Of a stretch of 5,799 bases of DNA, positions 1 through 5,799 are shown piece after piece (position 1 is the stretch's first letter; each line of letters begins with the position of its first letter). Under the pieces are notes generated by a model, which saw only the letters and a list, made by a program, of their open reading frames with translations, did not search any database and had not been told where the DNA came from. The stretch is from Rickettsiales bacterium (GTDB lineage: Bacteria > Pseudomonadota > Alphaproteobacteria > Rickettsiales > UBA1997). Both the position numbers and the translations under genes were made by a program. The stretch is from contig JAITAR010000032.1 of assembly GCA_031284025.1 (NCBI GenBank), forward strand, positions 1 to 5,799, given 5' to 3'.

Positions 1-1
1 T

Positions 2-409
2 AGACTGGTGAAGGGCAGATGTATAGGTTTTAGATATAAGGATTGGCTAGATTTTTCCGTAGAAAAACAAGTTATCTTTAAATCAGACGGAGTTACAAAA
101 AGTTTCCAACTGGTTAAAAGCTATGCAAATACCATTGATGGAAAATCGCGCCTGCGTGAAATAACAAAACCGGTGGAGGGTACGGTTAGGGTGTTCATTG
201 ATGACAGTGAGCTGGATTCTTTTGACATTGACTGCAGCAGAGGAAAAATCTTTCTCACTGCAGCTCCAGCCCAAAATAGCCTGCTGAAGGCTACCTTCGA
301 ATTTGACGTTCCGGCTAGATTTGATACGGATTTGCTAGAGATAGGCATGCACGATGCCAGCAGTGGCGAAATAAAAAATTTGAGGATTGTTGAAATAGGT
401 GATCTATAG
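2..409 (+). CDS. DUF2460 (TIGR02217) phage/GTA distal-tail protein, 5' partial
   Basis: This is the C-terminal ~135 residues of a DUF2460-family protein. The family includes gene g12 of the Rhodobacter capsulatus gene transfer agent, a distal tail protein linking tail tube and baseplate hub. What I see: the family hallmark GFRYKDWLDF near the left end, then a KPV-GTV beta-strand segment and the signature FEFDVPARFDTDLLE, followed by a VEI near the end. The GTG at 8 could be called a start, but the frame stays open to base 2 and the residues around it (RLVKGR before GFRYKDW) still align to the family's RxxRGRxxGFRFKDW region. Family members are about 200 residues, so roughly 70 N-terminal residues are off the window. 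The stop TAG at 407-409 overlaps the end of the convergent dciA-like gene. No g13-like (DUF2163) gene follows, unlike the usual GTA order. Family call is firm; a functional GTA or phage is not shown. Confidence 0.88.
   Translation, partial: RLVKGRCIGFRYKDWLDFSVEKQVIFKSDGVTKSFQLVKSYANTIDGKSRLREITKPVEGTVRVFIDDSELDSFDIDCSRGKIFLTAAPAQNSLLKATFEFDVPARFDTDLLEIGMHDASSGEIKNLRIVEIGDL
404..409. other. Shared palindromic stop CTATAG of two convergent genes
   Basis: CTATAG reads TAG on both strands: bases 407-409 end the plus-strand DUF2460 gene and 404-406 (reverse) end the dciA-like gene. The two coding regions overlap by these 6 bases, leaving no intergenic space for a bidirectional terminator. Confidence 0.85.
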
Positions 410-868
410 GTATCTCTGAAGTTCTAGTAGAGACTTCTTTAGTAGTTCATCAGCTGCAAGCTCTCTATTATCGCTGTCTTCGTCCTCGATAGCATTGCTG
501 CATCCCTTTTCTGTTGTTTCTATTTGTCGAGGTTTAATAATAGTTGGGATTTCTTTAATCATAAGTCTGGTAATTAATTCGTGGCCGAAGAGCGAATTTA
601 TCCTATCAACTATGTACTGGCTATTGCTACTGAGATAAAATGAAGCCGAGGAGTTATAGCTCACAAGGTGAGCAACGTGTCCCTCTGCTTTGTACTGGTC
701 AGAAGTAATTCTCGTAAGAGTACAGTAGTCTCCATACTTTTCATCGATAACGATTTTCCAATTACTTATTATATTGTACATAATATAGTAAATTGGATTT
801 CTCATGATTGGCTTCAGCAGCTGTTTTGCCGAATCCTGTAGACTAGTAAAATTATTATAAAATGACAT
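404..868 (-). CDS. dciA: DUF721/DciA-like protein (predicted DnaB helicase loader)
   Basis: A 154-residue protein resembling the alphaproteobacterial DUF721 group. DUF721 includes DciA, the ancestral bacterial loader/operator of the replicative helicase DnaB. What I see: an N-terminal helix with a conserved-type Trp in ISNWKIVI (W37), a central beta-rich segment (about residues 46-85), then the family-typical QYIVDRINSLFGHELITRL (about 84-102), which matches the alphaproteobacterial pattern I-x-x-I-N-x-F-F-G-[YH]-x-x-I-x-R. The C-terminal ~45 residues are acidic and probably disordered, ending in a short helix. The start ATG at 868 has an AAGGA Shine-Dalgarno 8 bases upstream, lying inside the end of rbfA; the gap to the rbfA stop is 4 bases. 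It is the last gene of the minus-strand series. DUF721 membership is likely; the helicase-loading role is inferred from the family. Confidence 0.72.
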   Translation of the reverse strand: MSFYNNFTSLQDSAKQLLKPIMRNPIYYIMYNIISNWKIVIDEKYGDYCTLTRITSDQYKAEGHVAHLVSYNSSASFYLSSNSQYIVDRINSLFGHELITRLMIKEIPTIIKPRQIETTEKGCSNAIEDEDSDNRELAADELLKKSLLELQRYL

Positions 869-872
869 GGCA

Positions 873-1295
873 TCAGTCCTTGAATTCTACCTGGCTTTTT
901 TCCAGTAAATTAAGAATTTTTCGTTCTCTGCCGACATTCTTAACTTGATAGAATGTAATTTTTGGAACAAATTTCATTCTTATCATTTTAGCTACAATGT
1001 TTTTAATTTGCCCGGCTAAATTTCCATTAAGTTCTCTCAAAAAACTCCTCTGAGACTTGTCTTCGACGTTAAAGGTATCAATAAACGCCTTTACATTCAT
1101 CAAATCTCTGCTGATATCGACCTCTAGCACATTTATGAAAATTTGTTTGTCCATTACAGTGAAATTACTTCTAGCAAATATCTCATTTAAAACTTTTTTA
1201 ATTTTAGCGGATCTCCGCAGCTGAAAGTTGGTTTTCTCCGTTCCACGCTCCTTTTCGCGAATTTCTCTATCTCGAGCTATTAATCCTCTCTTCAT
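873..1295 (-). CDS. rbfA: 30S ribosome-binding factor RbfA
   Basis: RbfA is a cold-shock-related KH-type protein that binds the 30S subunit near helix 1 of 16S rRNA and helps late small-subunit maturation. The 140 residues fit the family length (110-140). What I see: after a charged ~24-residue N-terminal extension comes QLRRSAKIKKVLNEIF (family R-x-x-x-x-I-x-x-x-L-x-x-I), then VLEVDISRDLMNVKAFI (about 56-72; family V-x-x-V-x-x-S-x-D-L-x-x-A-x-V-x-[VI]), and MKFVPKITF (about 107-115; family RxYxPxLxF), ending in RERKILNLLEK. ATG at 1295 abuts the stop codon of the regulator gene with no spacer and in the same frame, with only a weak AGAG upstream, so translation probably depends on reinitiation. 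Stop is TGA, the only non-TAG stop in the window. infB and truB, its usual neighbours, are absent here. Sequence is divergent but the motif order is convincing. Confidence 0.85.
   Translation of the reverse strand: MKRGLIARDREIREKERGTEKTNFQLRRSAKIKKVLNEIFARSNFTVMDKQIFINVLEVDISRDLMNVKAFIDTFNVEDKSQRSFLRELNGNLAGQIKNIVAKMIRMKFVPKITFYQVKNVGRERKILNLLEKSQVEFKD
877..881 (-). promoter_or_regulatory. Shine-Dalgarno AAGGA for the dciA-like gene
   Basis: Minus-strand AAGGA lies within the last codons of rbfA, 8 bases before ATG 868. It supports that start over the out-of-frame ATG overlapping the rbfA TGA (as TGATG). Confidence 0.55.
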
Positions 1296-1892
1296 CTACT
1301 CTAATACTTTTATTTGGTAATAGCCATCACTGCACTCTATAAAATCGTCTATTCCTCCGTCGGCTAACTTTTGTCTTATGTTATACAGTGAGGTTTCTAG
1401 AACTCTATTATCACCTGCGGTGGTACCCCATACACTTTTCAGCAGCTTTCCACGGCTGATCCTAGTTGCCATAATTTTTTTAATTAGTTCCATTTCTTTT
1501 TCAGTGAATTGGATCACAACATTATTTTTTACCAGAGTGTTTTCGTTAAAATTTATTGTGCCAAAAGCTTTGGTAGCGATATTATTTTTGCTATAGGATA
1601 TGAAATTCGATATTTTTTGGAAAAGACTACCTATTCTAAATGGCACATAAATATTTACTACATTTTCCATTGGATTTTTACCAATGCTAATTACTAGTCT
1701 ATTATTCGAACACAGATCGGTTAATTTTTTATTCATGAAATCAATGTCTCTACAGTCAAATAACAGTACGCCATAGGTGTCTATGCTATAGTTTTTATTT
1801 TCCATAAACACATCGAGAGAGATATTCGTGGAGAACTTGGTCTTGATGGAATCAATCAGAAAAATGTCATCGGAAAACATTAGAATTTTCAT
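1296..1892 (-). CDS. OmpR-type winged-helix regulator with degenerate receiver domain
   Basis: A 198-residue two-domain protein with response-regulator architecture. Residues 1-100 look like a receiver: acidic pair D8-D9 after the first strand, D46 at the end of VLLFD as a possible phosphoacceptor, S69 at the switch position, and YVPFRIGSL where receivers have K-P-[FL]; the invariant Lys is replaced by V83. Residues ~110-196 are a Trans_reg_C winged helix: FTEKEMELI (129-137), RGKLLKSVWG (147-156), RVLETSLYNIRQKL (163-176, recognition helix) and the wing hairpin ECSDGYYQI. The LETxxYxxRQKL motif is typical of an alphaproteobacterial regulator group. It should bind DNA; phosphorylation control is doubtful, and no histidine kinase lies in the window. 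Start ATG at 1892 has only a weak AGAG six bases upstream and follows the preceding stop by 12 bases. Target genes cannot be read from the sequence. Confidence 0.82.
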   Translation of the reverse strand: MKILMFSDDIFLIDSIKTKFSTNISLDVFMENKNYSIDTYGVLLFDCRDIDFMNKKLTDLCSNNRLVISIGKNPMENVVNIYVPFRIGSLFQKISNFISYSKNNIATKAFGTINFNENTLVKNNVVIQFTEKEMELIKKIMATRISRGKLLKSVWGTTAGDNRVLETSLYNIRQKLADGGIDDFIECSDGYYQIKVLE

Positions 1893-1904
1893 AGGATGCT
1901 CTGG

Positions 1905-2894
1905 CTATCTATTTTTTGTGTCCGTTGATTTTCCTATATTTTCCTCTTCTCTAGGCTGTACACTTTTCACTCCGGTATTTTTTGCTGGATCTTCTGCTGC
2001 AGTTTCTGGCTTAGTGTTTTTTATTTCGCCGCTTTTATCGGTCCGTTGTTTTTCTATGGGTAACTTCTGTGGCATATTTGACTCCAATGCCAAATTTTTG
2101 ACAGTTTTATCCGCTATAAAATCCAAAATTGCTACACTGTAGAGCAGATCCTTAGCCTCTGGCAATTTTATGTCACCTTTTTTGTATTGTTTATTAATTT
2201 TATTCATTGTGTATTTCATACTTTCTACTATGACCTTTCTATTTTCCTCCGGTAGACCAGCAATAAGATCAACATAGCCATAGCTGATAACCTGTCCAAC
2301 TTTTTTACCAACAAGTTTTTCGGAGAGAAAATCACCTTTTTTCAATCTCATGAAAAAATGATTTGTAGAATTTTTGCTGTCGGCGTAACTATCATAACTT
2401 TTATCTTTGAAAGATGTCTTTGTGGAATAGTACACAAAATCCCCATATTTAGAAACCCTACTGTGGTTTATCTGCTTATTTTTAAGCCTTTCCACATAGT
2501 CTTCTTCGACCATCTTTAATTTAAGAAAAATATTCGTTATATTTCTAAATTCTTCCTTCTTTTTTGTTTGCCTCTCTTCTATTTTTTCTATGTGTGCATC
2601 CGGTATCAGACGTTTTTTTGCCGGTGAAACTTGTCTGTACTCCATCGTTGTCCCCTGTTCCCTATTTAGTGTTTTCTCTCCACCTATTACATCGGTGACA
2701 TTTGCCTTTCTATTCGGACCAATTTTTTTCCAAACAACTTTTCCAGCAATTTTTTCAACTTTACCCACATCTATAAATTTTATAGCAGACCTAAACTTAT
2801 TTTGCCCGATAATAAAGACTACCAGTAAAAATAAAAACAACCTAAAAGATCTGCTTCCAAAGAGCCTATTTAAAAATTTAAAAAGTTTGTCCAT
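1905..2894 (-). CDS. Membrane-anchored protein with possible FKBP-like domain
   Basis: I do not recognise this gene as a named family. Numbering from the upstream ATG at 2900 (331 residues): a basic N-terminus, one clear hydrophobic segment at about 19-32 (FRLFLFLLVVFIIG), a basic stretch and a probable helix or coiled coil around 103-145. Residues 151-215 resemble an FKBP-type isomerase in pattern: GDFVYYST, then DKSYDSY, then a F-F-M-R-L strand, GDFLSEKLVGKKVGQ, as in FKBPs G-D-x-V-x-x-x-Y, D-G-x-x-F-D-S, and L-x-G-M-K-V-G-E. A charged helix follows (~222-275), then a Lys/Glu/Thr-rich, probably disordered tail (~276-331). The N-in anchor predicts a periplasmic body. There are two candidate starts, ATG 2900 and ATG 2894; AGGAG at 2904-2908 is 3 bases from the first and 9 from the second, so I prefer 2894. 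The gene is real on length and spacing; the FKBP link is a hypothesis. Confidence 0.7.
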   Translation of the reverse strand: MDKLFKFLNRLFGSRSFRLFLFLLVVFIIGQNKFRSAIKFIDVGKVEKIAGKVVWKKIGPNRKANVTDVIGGEKTLNREQGTTMEYRQVSPAKKRLIPDAHIEKIEERQTKKKEEFRNITNIFLKLKMVEEDYVERLKNKQINHSRVSKYGDFVYYSTKTSFKDKSYDSYADSKNSTNHFFMRLKKGDFLSEKLVGKKVGQVISYGYVDLIAGLPEENRKVIVESMKYTMNKINKQYKKGDIKLPEAKDLLYSVAILDFIADKTVKNLALESNMPQKLPIEKQRTDKSGEIKNTKPETAAEDPAKNTGVKSVQPREEENIGKSTDTKNR

Positions 2895-2903
2895 ATGCAT
2901 TCT

Positions 2904-2908
2904 CTCCT
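2904..2908 (-). promoter_or_regulatory. Shine-Dalgarno AGGAG that decides the start of the FKBP-like gene
   Basis: The minus-strand AGGAG overlaps the TAG stop codon of the upstream cyclophilin gene, sharing its A and G. It is the strongest ribosome-binding site between minus-strand genes here. Its 9-base spacing to ATG 2894, against 3 bases to ATG 2900, favours the inner start. Overlap with the stop suggests termination-coupled initiation. Confidence 0.6.
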
Positions 2909-3992
2909 ATTCTAATTCTCCATTGAGTTTAATAATTCTATCCAGCAGACAAACACCGGAGTTTTTAATATCCTCCGTTTCCTCGTATATCTTTTTAAAT
3001 TCTCTGAGATTTCTCAGCATCTCGATTCTGGATTGTCTGCGATTTTCCTTTTGTTCTTCGGTATCCCCCTCATAGTTATAGTTTAGGTCTCTCATCAGTA
3101 TAATCTTTGTAATCTTACTTGGATTGGCCACTATACCATTTATTTCGTTGCTGGATGAAGTTAGACCGTCTATAAGGTCCATTCCCTGAATCACTTTGCC
3201 CCATACGGTATATTTACCGTCCAGATGCTCAAAATGATCTCCCGTTACAATGAAAAATTGACTGTTTGCACTGTTGATATCGCTGGCTCTAGCCATAGAC
3301 ACGGTTCCTCTTGTATGTTTCACGTCATTTATTTCCGCATACATTTTGCCAAATTTACTACCTCCATTGCCGGTACCGGTGGGATCTCCTGTCTGGGCCA
3401 TAAAACCTTTTATAACTCTGTGAAATGTGAGGCCATCGTAAAATCCCTCCCGTACTAGCATACTTATTCTCTGCACATGACCTATCGCCTTATCTGGAAA
3501 CATTTGTATAACCACAACCCCATTTTCCAATTCCATCAGTAGGATATCATTAAGTTCAATGTCGTCCGGAATTCCACCATTTGCCTCCTCACTAGCTTTC
3601 ATAGAAAGTTTAATTTTTTCAACTTCTTCAGCCCTGTTCAGTTGCTTTGGTTTCTTAATTTCCTCTGATTTTTTATCTGTTTCCACCGTCGTCTCTTTTA
3701 CTTCAGCGGCTGATCCTATGCTAGTAGCTGATTCTCCAGATTCGCCAGTTTGTCCTCCGGATTCGCCAGGTTTACTGGCAGAAATTTTATCCAGCTTTGG
3801 TGATTCCTCCAGCTCGCCATCCAGTTGACGAATTGCCCCTTCAGTAGTTAGGGGAGAAGTTTTATTGTCGTTTTCCACAGCCCGACATTCTCGCCTAGCT
3901 GGAACGATTGTCGTCATTGACGTAAACAACTCTACTATCACTATAGGCGCTAGCCAACGCGATCTAGCTTTTTTTGTCACAGTTACTATCAT
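2907..3992 (-). CDS. Cyclophilin-type peptidyl-prolyl isomerase, secreted or membrane-anchored, with extended ends
   Basis: A 361-residue protein with a cyclophilin domain (EC 5.2.1.8) at about 150-301, which isomerises X-Pro bonds. Catalytic and binding residues are visible: FHRVI with Arg192 (CypA R55), GFMAQ with Phe197 and Gln200 (CypA F60, Q63), and SQFFI at 244-248 (CypA Q111, F113). The position of CypA W121 is His256, so strong cyclosporin binding is unlikely. HLDGKYTVWGKV and NGIVANPSKI match alphaproteobacterial members. The N-terminus reads basic (KKARSR), then hydrophobic (about 13-32), then VPA before RREC: a signal peptide or anchor pointing to the periplasm. A Gly/Glu/Ser-rich, then Lys/Glu-rich linker (~50-148) precedes the domain, and a charged 60-residue helix-like tail follows it. 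The frame stays open upstream to a TTG at 4055; I chose ATG 3992 because it directly precedes the signal-like segment, follows a GGAAG, and overlaps ftsH by only 29 bases. Confidence 0.88.
   Translation of the reverse strand: MIVTVTKKARSRWLAPIVIVELFTSMTTIVPARRECRAVENDNKTSPLTTEGAIRQLDGELEESPKLDKISASKPGESGGQTGESGESATSIGSAAEVKETTVETDKKSEEIKKPKQLNRAEEVEKIKLSMKASEEANGGIPDDIELNDILLMELENGVVVIQMFPDKAIGHVQRISMLVREGFYDGLTFHRVIKGFMAQTGDPTGTGNGGSKFGKMYAEINDVKHTRGTVSMARASDINSANSQFFIVTGDHFEHLDGKYTVWGKVIQGMDLIDGLTSSSNEINGIVANPSKITKIILMRDLNYNYEGDTEEQKENRRQSRIEMLRNLREFKKIYEETEDIKNSGVCLLDRIIKLNGELE
3730..3769 (-). repeat. Short degenerate repeats in the cyclophilin linker
   Basis: The plus strand shows GATTCGCCAG at 3739-3748 and 3760-3769 and a one-mismatch copy, GATTCTCCAG, at 3730-3739. 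They encode the GESG-type units of the low-complexity linker before the cyclophilin domain. This looks like small-scale repeat expansion in a disordered tether rather than a regulatory array. Confidence 0.6.
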
Positions 3993-5799
3993 TTTCTTCC
4001 ATAATTTTAACGAGAAGAGAGACAGAATCATCGATTGTATCCGACTCCGCTTCAAATTTTCTTATTTCTTTACCATTGACTATGTCTCTAACCTCATCTC
4101 CCGTCAAAGTTTCGTATTTTAGCAGAGCCTCTGCCAGTATGATAAGACTATTCCTATTTGATGAGATTATTTTTTCTGCCGTTCCTTTACATTTCAGAAT
4201 AAGATTCTTCACTTCACTATCAATGGTGTTTAGCATCTCATTGGAGCTAGCTTCACGCTCGTAGCTATCCTCATAGTTTAATTTGTTACCACAATAAATT
4301 GGTCCAATCTTGTCATTCATACCAAAGCGTGAGATCATATCTTTTGCTATGTGAGTCGCATTTTTAATGTCCCCAATAGCTCCAGCAGTGATCTTATCGT
4401 CGCCGAAGATGATTTCTTCAGCGACTCTGCCACCCATAAGAGTTGTGATGCTATCGATCATGCTAGCTTTTGTTGTGGCTGTAAGTCTTCCATCGTCCTC
4501 GGAGGGCATTGACACATAGCCACCAACCCTACCCCTAGAAATTATAGTTACCTTGTACAGTGGATCAGAATTTTTACAGTTTATGGCAACAATTGTATGT
4601 CCTGCCTCGTGATAGGCAATCAATTTAGTTTCCTCCTCCTTCTTAACTCTACTTTTGTTTTTGACACCCATGACTACCCGCTCCTTTGCCTCTTCGATTT
4701 CATCGTCCGTTATAACTTTTTTATTGATTCTAGCAGCCAGTAGACCAGCCTCATTGATGATATTGGCCAACTCAGCGCCATTAAAGCCAGAAGTTGACTT
4801 TGCTATTGACTTTAGATCAATGCTTGGTGCCATTTTTACTTTTTTTGCGTGTACCTTGAGTATTTCCTCTCTGCCCTTTATATCCGGCAGCTGTATAGTA
4901 ACTTGCCTGTCAAATCTACCTGGCCTCAGAAGAGCCTTGTCCAATACATCCTCTCTGTTGGTTGCCGCGATAATTATAACTCCGTCATTACTTTCAAAGC
5001 CATCCATTTCCACCAGCAGCTGGTTGAGAGTCTGTTCTCTCTCATCATTGCCACCACCTATGCCAACACCTCGATGTCTACCGACGGCGTCTATTTCATC
5101 GATAAACACTAGACAGGGAGCATTTTTTTTAGCATCACTGAACATATTTCTCACCCTGCTAGCTCCCACTCCCACAAACATTTCCACAAAATCCGAACCC
5201 GATATGAAGTAAAATGGAACATCGGCTTCTCCAGCTATAGCTTTGGCTAGTAAAGTCTTTCCCGTACCCGGAGGTCCAATTAGCAGACAGCCACGTGGTA
5301 TTTTAGCACCTATGTCTGTGTATTTTTCCGGATCCTTCAGAAAATCTACCAACTCCTTTACCTCTTCTTTAGCCTCATCAATGCCAGCGACGTCCTCAAA
5401 GGTAATCTTACCCTTTGTCTGCGAAATTCTAGCTTTGGATCTGGAAAAATTGAATGGATTTGCGTCCCCAGAACCTACACCCCTAAATCTGGCAAAGAAA
5501 AACATCATGGCGAATAGGGGTAACCAATAGAGCGCAATCTCCATAATTATGGATTTCTTAACCGAATTTGGTGCTATTTTTATCTCAACACCATTAGCTC
5601 TCAAATCCTTTATGAGATTGTAGTAGTCAACTATATAGCTGGATACGAAGGTATTGAATTTTTCACCACTCTTGAGTTCCCCAGAAATAGAACCGCTCCT
5701 TAGCTCAACACTCTTTAGACCATTATTTTGAACCTCGGTCAGAAATTCGGACAGTATCAACTTTTTGCTGCTGCTCTCGAACGGTCCAAAAAAATCCGA
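3964..5799 (-). CDS. ftsH: ATP-dependent zinc metalloprotease FtsH, 5' partial
   Basis: FtsH is the membrane-anchored hexameric AAA+ protease that extracts and degrades membrane and regulatory proteins. 611 residues are visible. Numbering from Leu at 5760: periplasmic segment up to ~70, second membrane helix at ~73-90 (IALYWLPLFAMMFFFA), Walker A GPPGTGKT 162-169, pore motif FVGVG 195-199, Walker B LVFIDEID 217-224, second region of homology with arginine fingers in RPGRFDR 279-285, zinc site HEAGH 384-388, and third zinc ligand Asp464 in GDIKNAT. All catalytic residues are present. The TTG at 5760 is not the start: the frame is open to the window edge and reads DFFGPFESSSKK, matching the residues that follow the first FtsH membrane helix. 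So ~25 N-terminal residues and the first helix are missing at the edge. The stretch after the zinc site (RVGGYVSMPSEDDGR) is unlike the usual alphaproteobacterial RALGxVM. Stop TAG overlaps the cyclophilin start. Confidence 0.97.
   Translation of the reverse strand, partial: SDFFGPFESSSKKLILSEFLTEVQNNGLKSVELRSGSISGELKSGEKFNTFVSSYIVDYYNLIKDLRANGVEIKIAPNSVKKSIIMEIALYWLPLFAMMFFFARFRGVGSGDANPFNFSRSKARISQTKGKITFEDVAGIDEAKEEVKELVDFLKDPEKYTDIGAKIPRGCLLIGPPGTGKTLLAKAIAGEADVPFYFISGSDFVEMFVGVGASRVRNMFSDAKKNAPCLVFIDEIDAVGRHRGVGIGGGNDEREQTLNQLLVEMDGFESNDGVIIIAATNREDVLDKALLRPGRFDRQVTIQLPDIKGREEILKVHAKKVKMAPSIDLKSIAKSTSGFNGAELANIINEAGLLAARINKKVITDDEIEEAKERVVMGVKNKSRVKKEEETKLIAYHEAGHTIVAINCKNSDPLYKVTIISRGRVGGYVSMPSEDDGRLTATTKASMIDSITTLMGGRVAEEIIFGDDKITAGAIGDIKNATHIAKDMISRFGMNDKIGPIYCGNKLNYEDSYEREASSNEMLNTIDSEVKNLILKCKGTAEKIISSNRNSLIILAEALLKYETLTGDEVRDIVNGKEIRKFEAESDTIDDSVSLLVKIMEENDSNCDKKS

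Noticed and set aside
8..10. GTG at 8 as the start of the DUF2460 gene
   Set aside because: It would begin in the middle of the conserved family domain, and codons upstream to base 2 stay open and fit the family.
418..440. Possible plus-strand terminator: GAAGTT (418-423) pairing with GACTTC (432-437), 8-base loop, then TTT
   Set aside because: The stem is only 6 pairs with one G-T wobble, the T tract is three bases, and it lies within the dciA coding region. Too weak to annotate without an energy calculation or RNA data.
873..875. TGA at the end of rbfA read as tryptophan
   Set aside because: Read-through would add only six residues before TAA, rbfA ends at its normal length, and Trp codons elsewhere in the window are TGG.
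3969..3975. Run of seven A (minus strand) inside the ftsH/cyclophilin overlap as a frameshift site fusing the two proteins
   Set aside because: The cyclophilin frame is +1 relative to ftsH, whereas a classic A-AAA-AAG slip is -1. Seven A is short for transcriptional slippage, and the gene has its own ATG.
3993..4055. Longer cyclophilin start at TTG 4055 or ATG 4031
   Set aside because: The added residues are out-of-frame translation of conserved ftsH sequence, no Shine-Dalgarno is well placed, and the extension would sit before the basic segment of the signal-like region.
4655..5530. Plus-strand open frames of up to 185 codons opposite ftsH, and others opposite the remaining genes
   Set aside because: They are antisense to conserved protein motifs, have no recognisable domains and are explained as shadow frames.
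5758..5760. TTG at 5760 as the start of ftsH
   Set aside because: The frame is open to the window edge and the 13 upstream codons align with FtsH (FFGPFESSSKK). A start here would remove the first membrane helix.

Overview
The window is almost wholly coding. A partial plus-strand gene occupies the first ~400 bases and meets, tail to tail, a compact minus-strand series of six genes filling the rest. There is no intergenic stretch longer than about 12 bases, and I see no tRNA, rRNA, CRISPR array, insertion sequence or origin. The base composition is AT-rich (frequent ATA, AGA, AAA and TTT codons). The FtsH periplasmic segment, the cyclophilin, the DUF721/DciA protein and the DUF2460 tail protein all look alphaproteobacterial. 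The best guess is an AT-rich, probably host-associated or streamlined alphaproteobacterium such as a Rickettsiales- or Holosporales-like lineage. That placement is inference from protein character, not from a marker gene.

Plus strand, 2-409: the C-terminal two thirds of a DUF2460/TIGR02217 protein, the distal-tail protein (g12) family of gene transfer agents and related phage tails. Its start lies off the left edge. It ends in the palindrome CTATAG, which also supplies the stop codon of the convergent gene dciA.

Minus strand, read from right to left: ftsH (5' end off the right edge; AAA+ membrane protease); a secreted or membrane-anchored cyclophilin with long N- and C-terminal extensions; a single-pass membrane protein with a possible degenerate FKBP-like domain; an OmpR-type winged-helix regulator whose receiver domain lacks the signature lysine; rbfA (30S maturation factor); and a DUF721/DciA-like gene (predicted replicative helicase loader). 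Adjacent genes overlap by 29 bases, abut with zero bases, or are separated by 4-12 bases. They are therefore probably one transcription unit with translational coupling, whose promoter lies upstream of ftsH outside the window.

Functionally the first three genes look like an envelope protein quality-control cassette: a membrane protease plus two predicted periplasm-facing folding proteins. The last three concern regulation, ribosome assembly and replication. rbfA and dciA are away from the neighbours they usually have (infB/truB for rbfA), so the order suggests a rearranged genome. Six of the seven genes stop at TAG, one at TGA and none at TAA, which is unexpected for AT-rich DNA.
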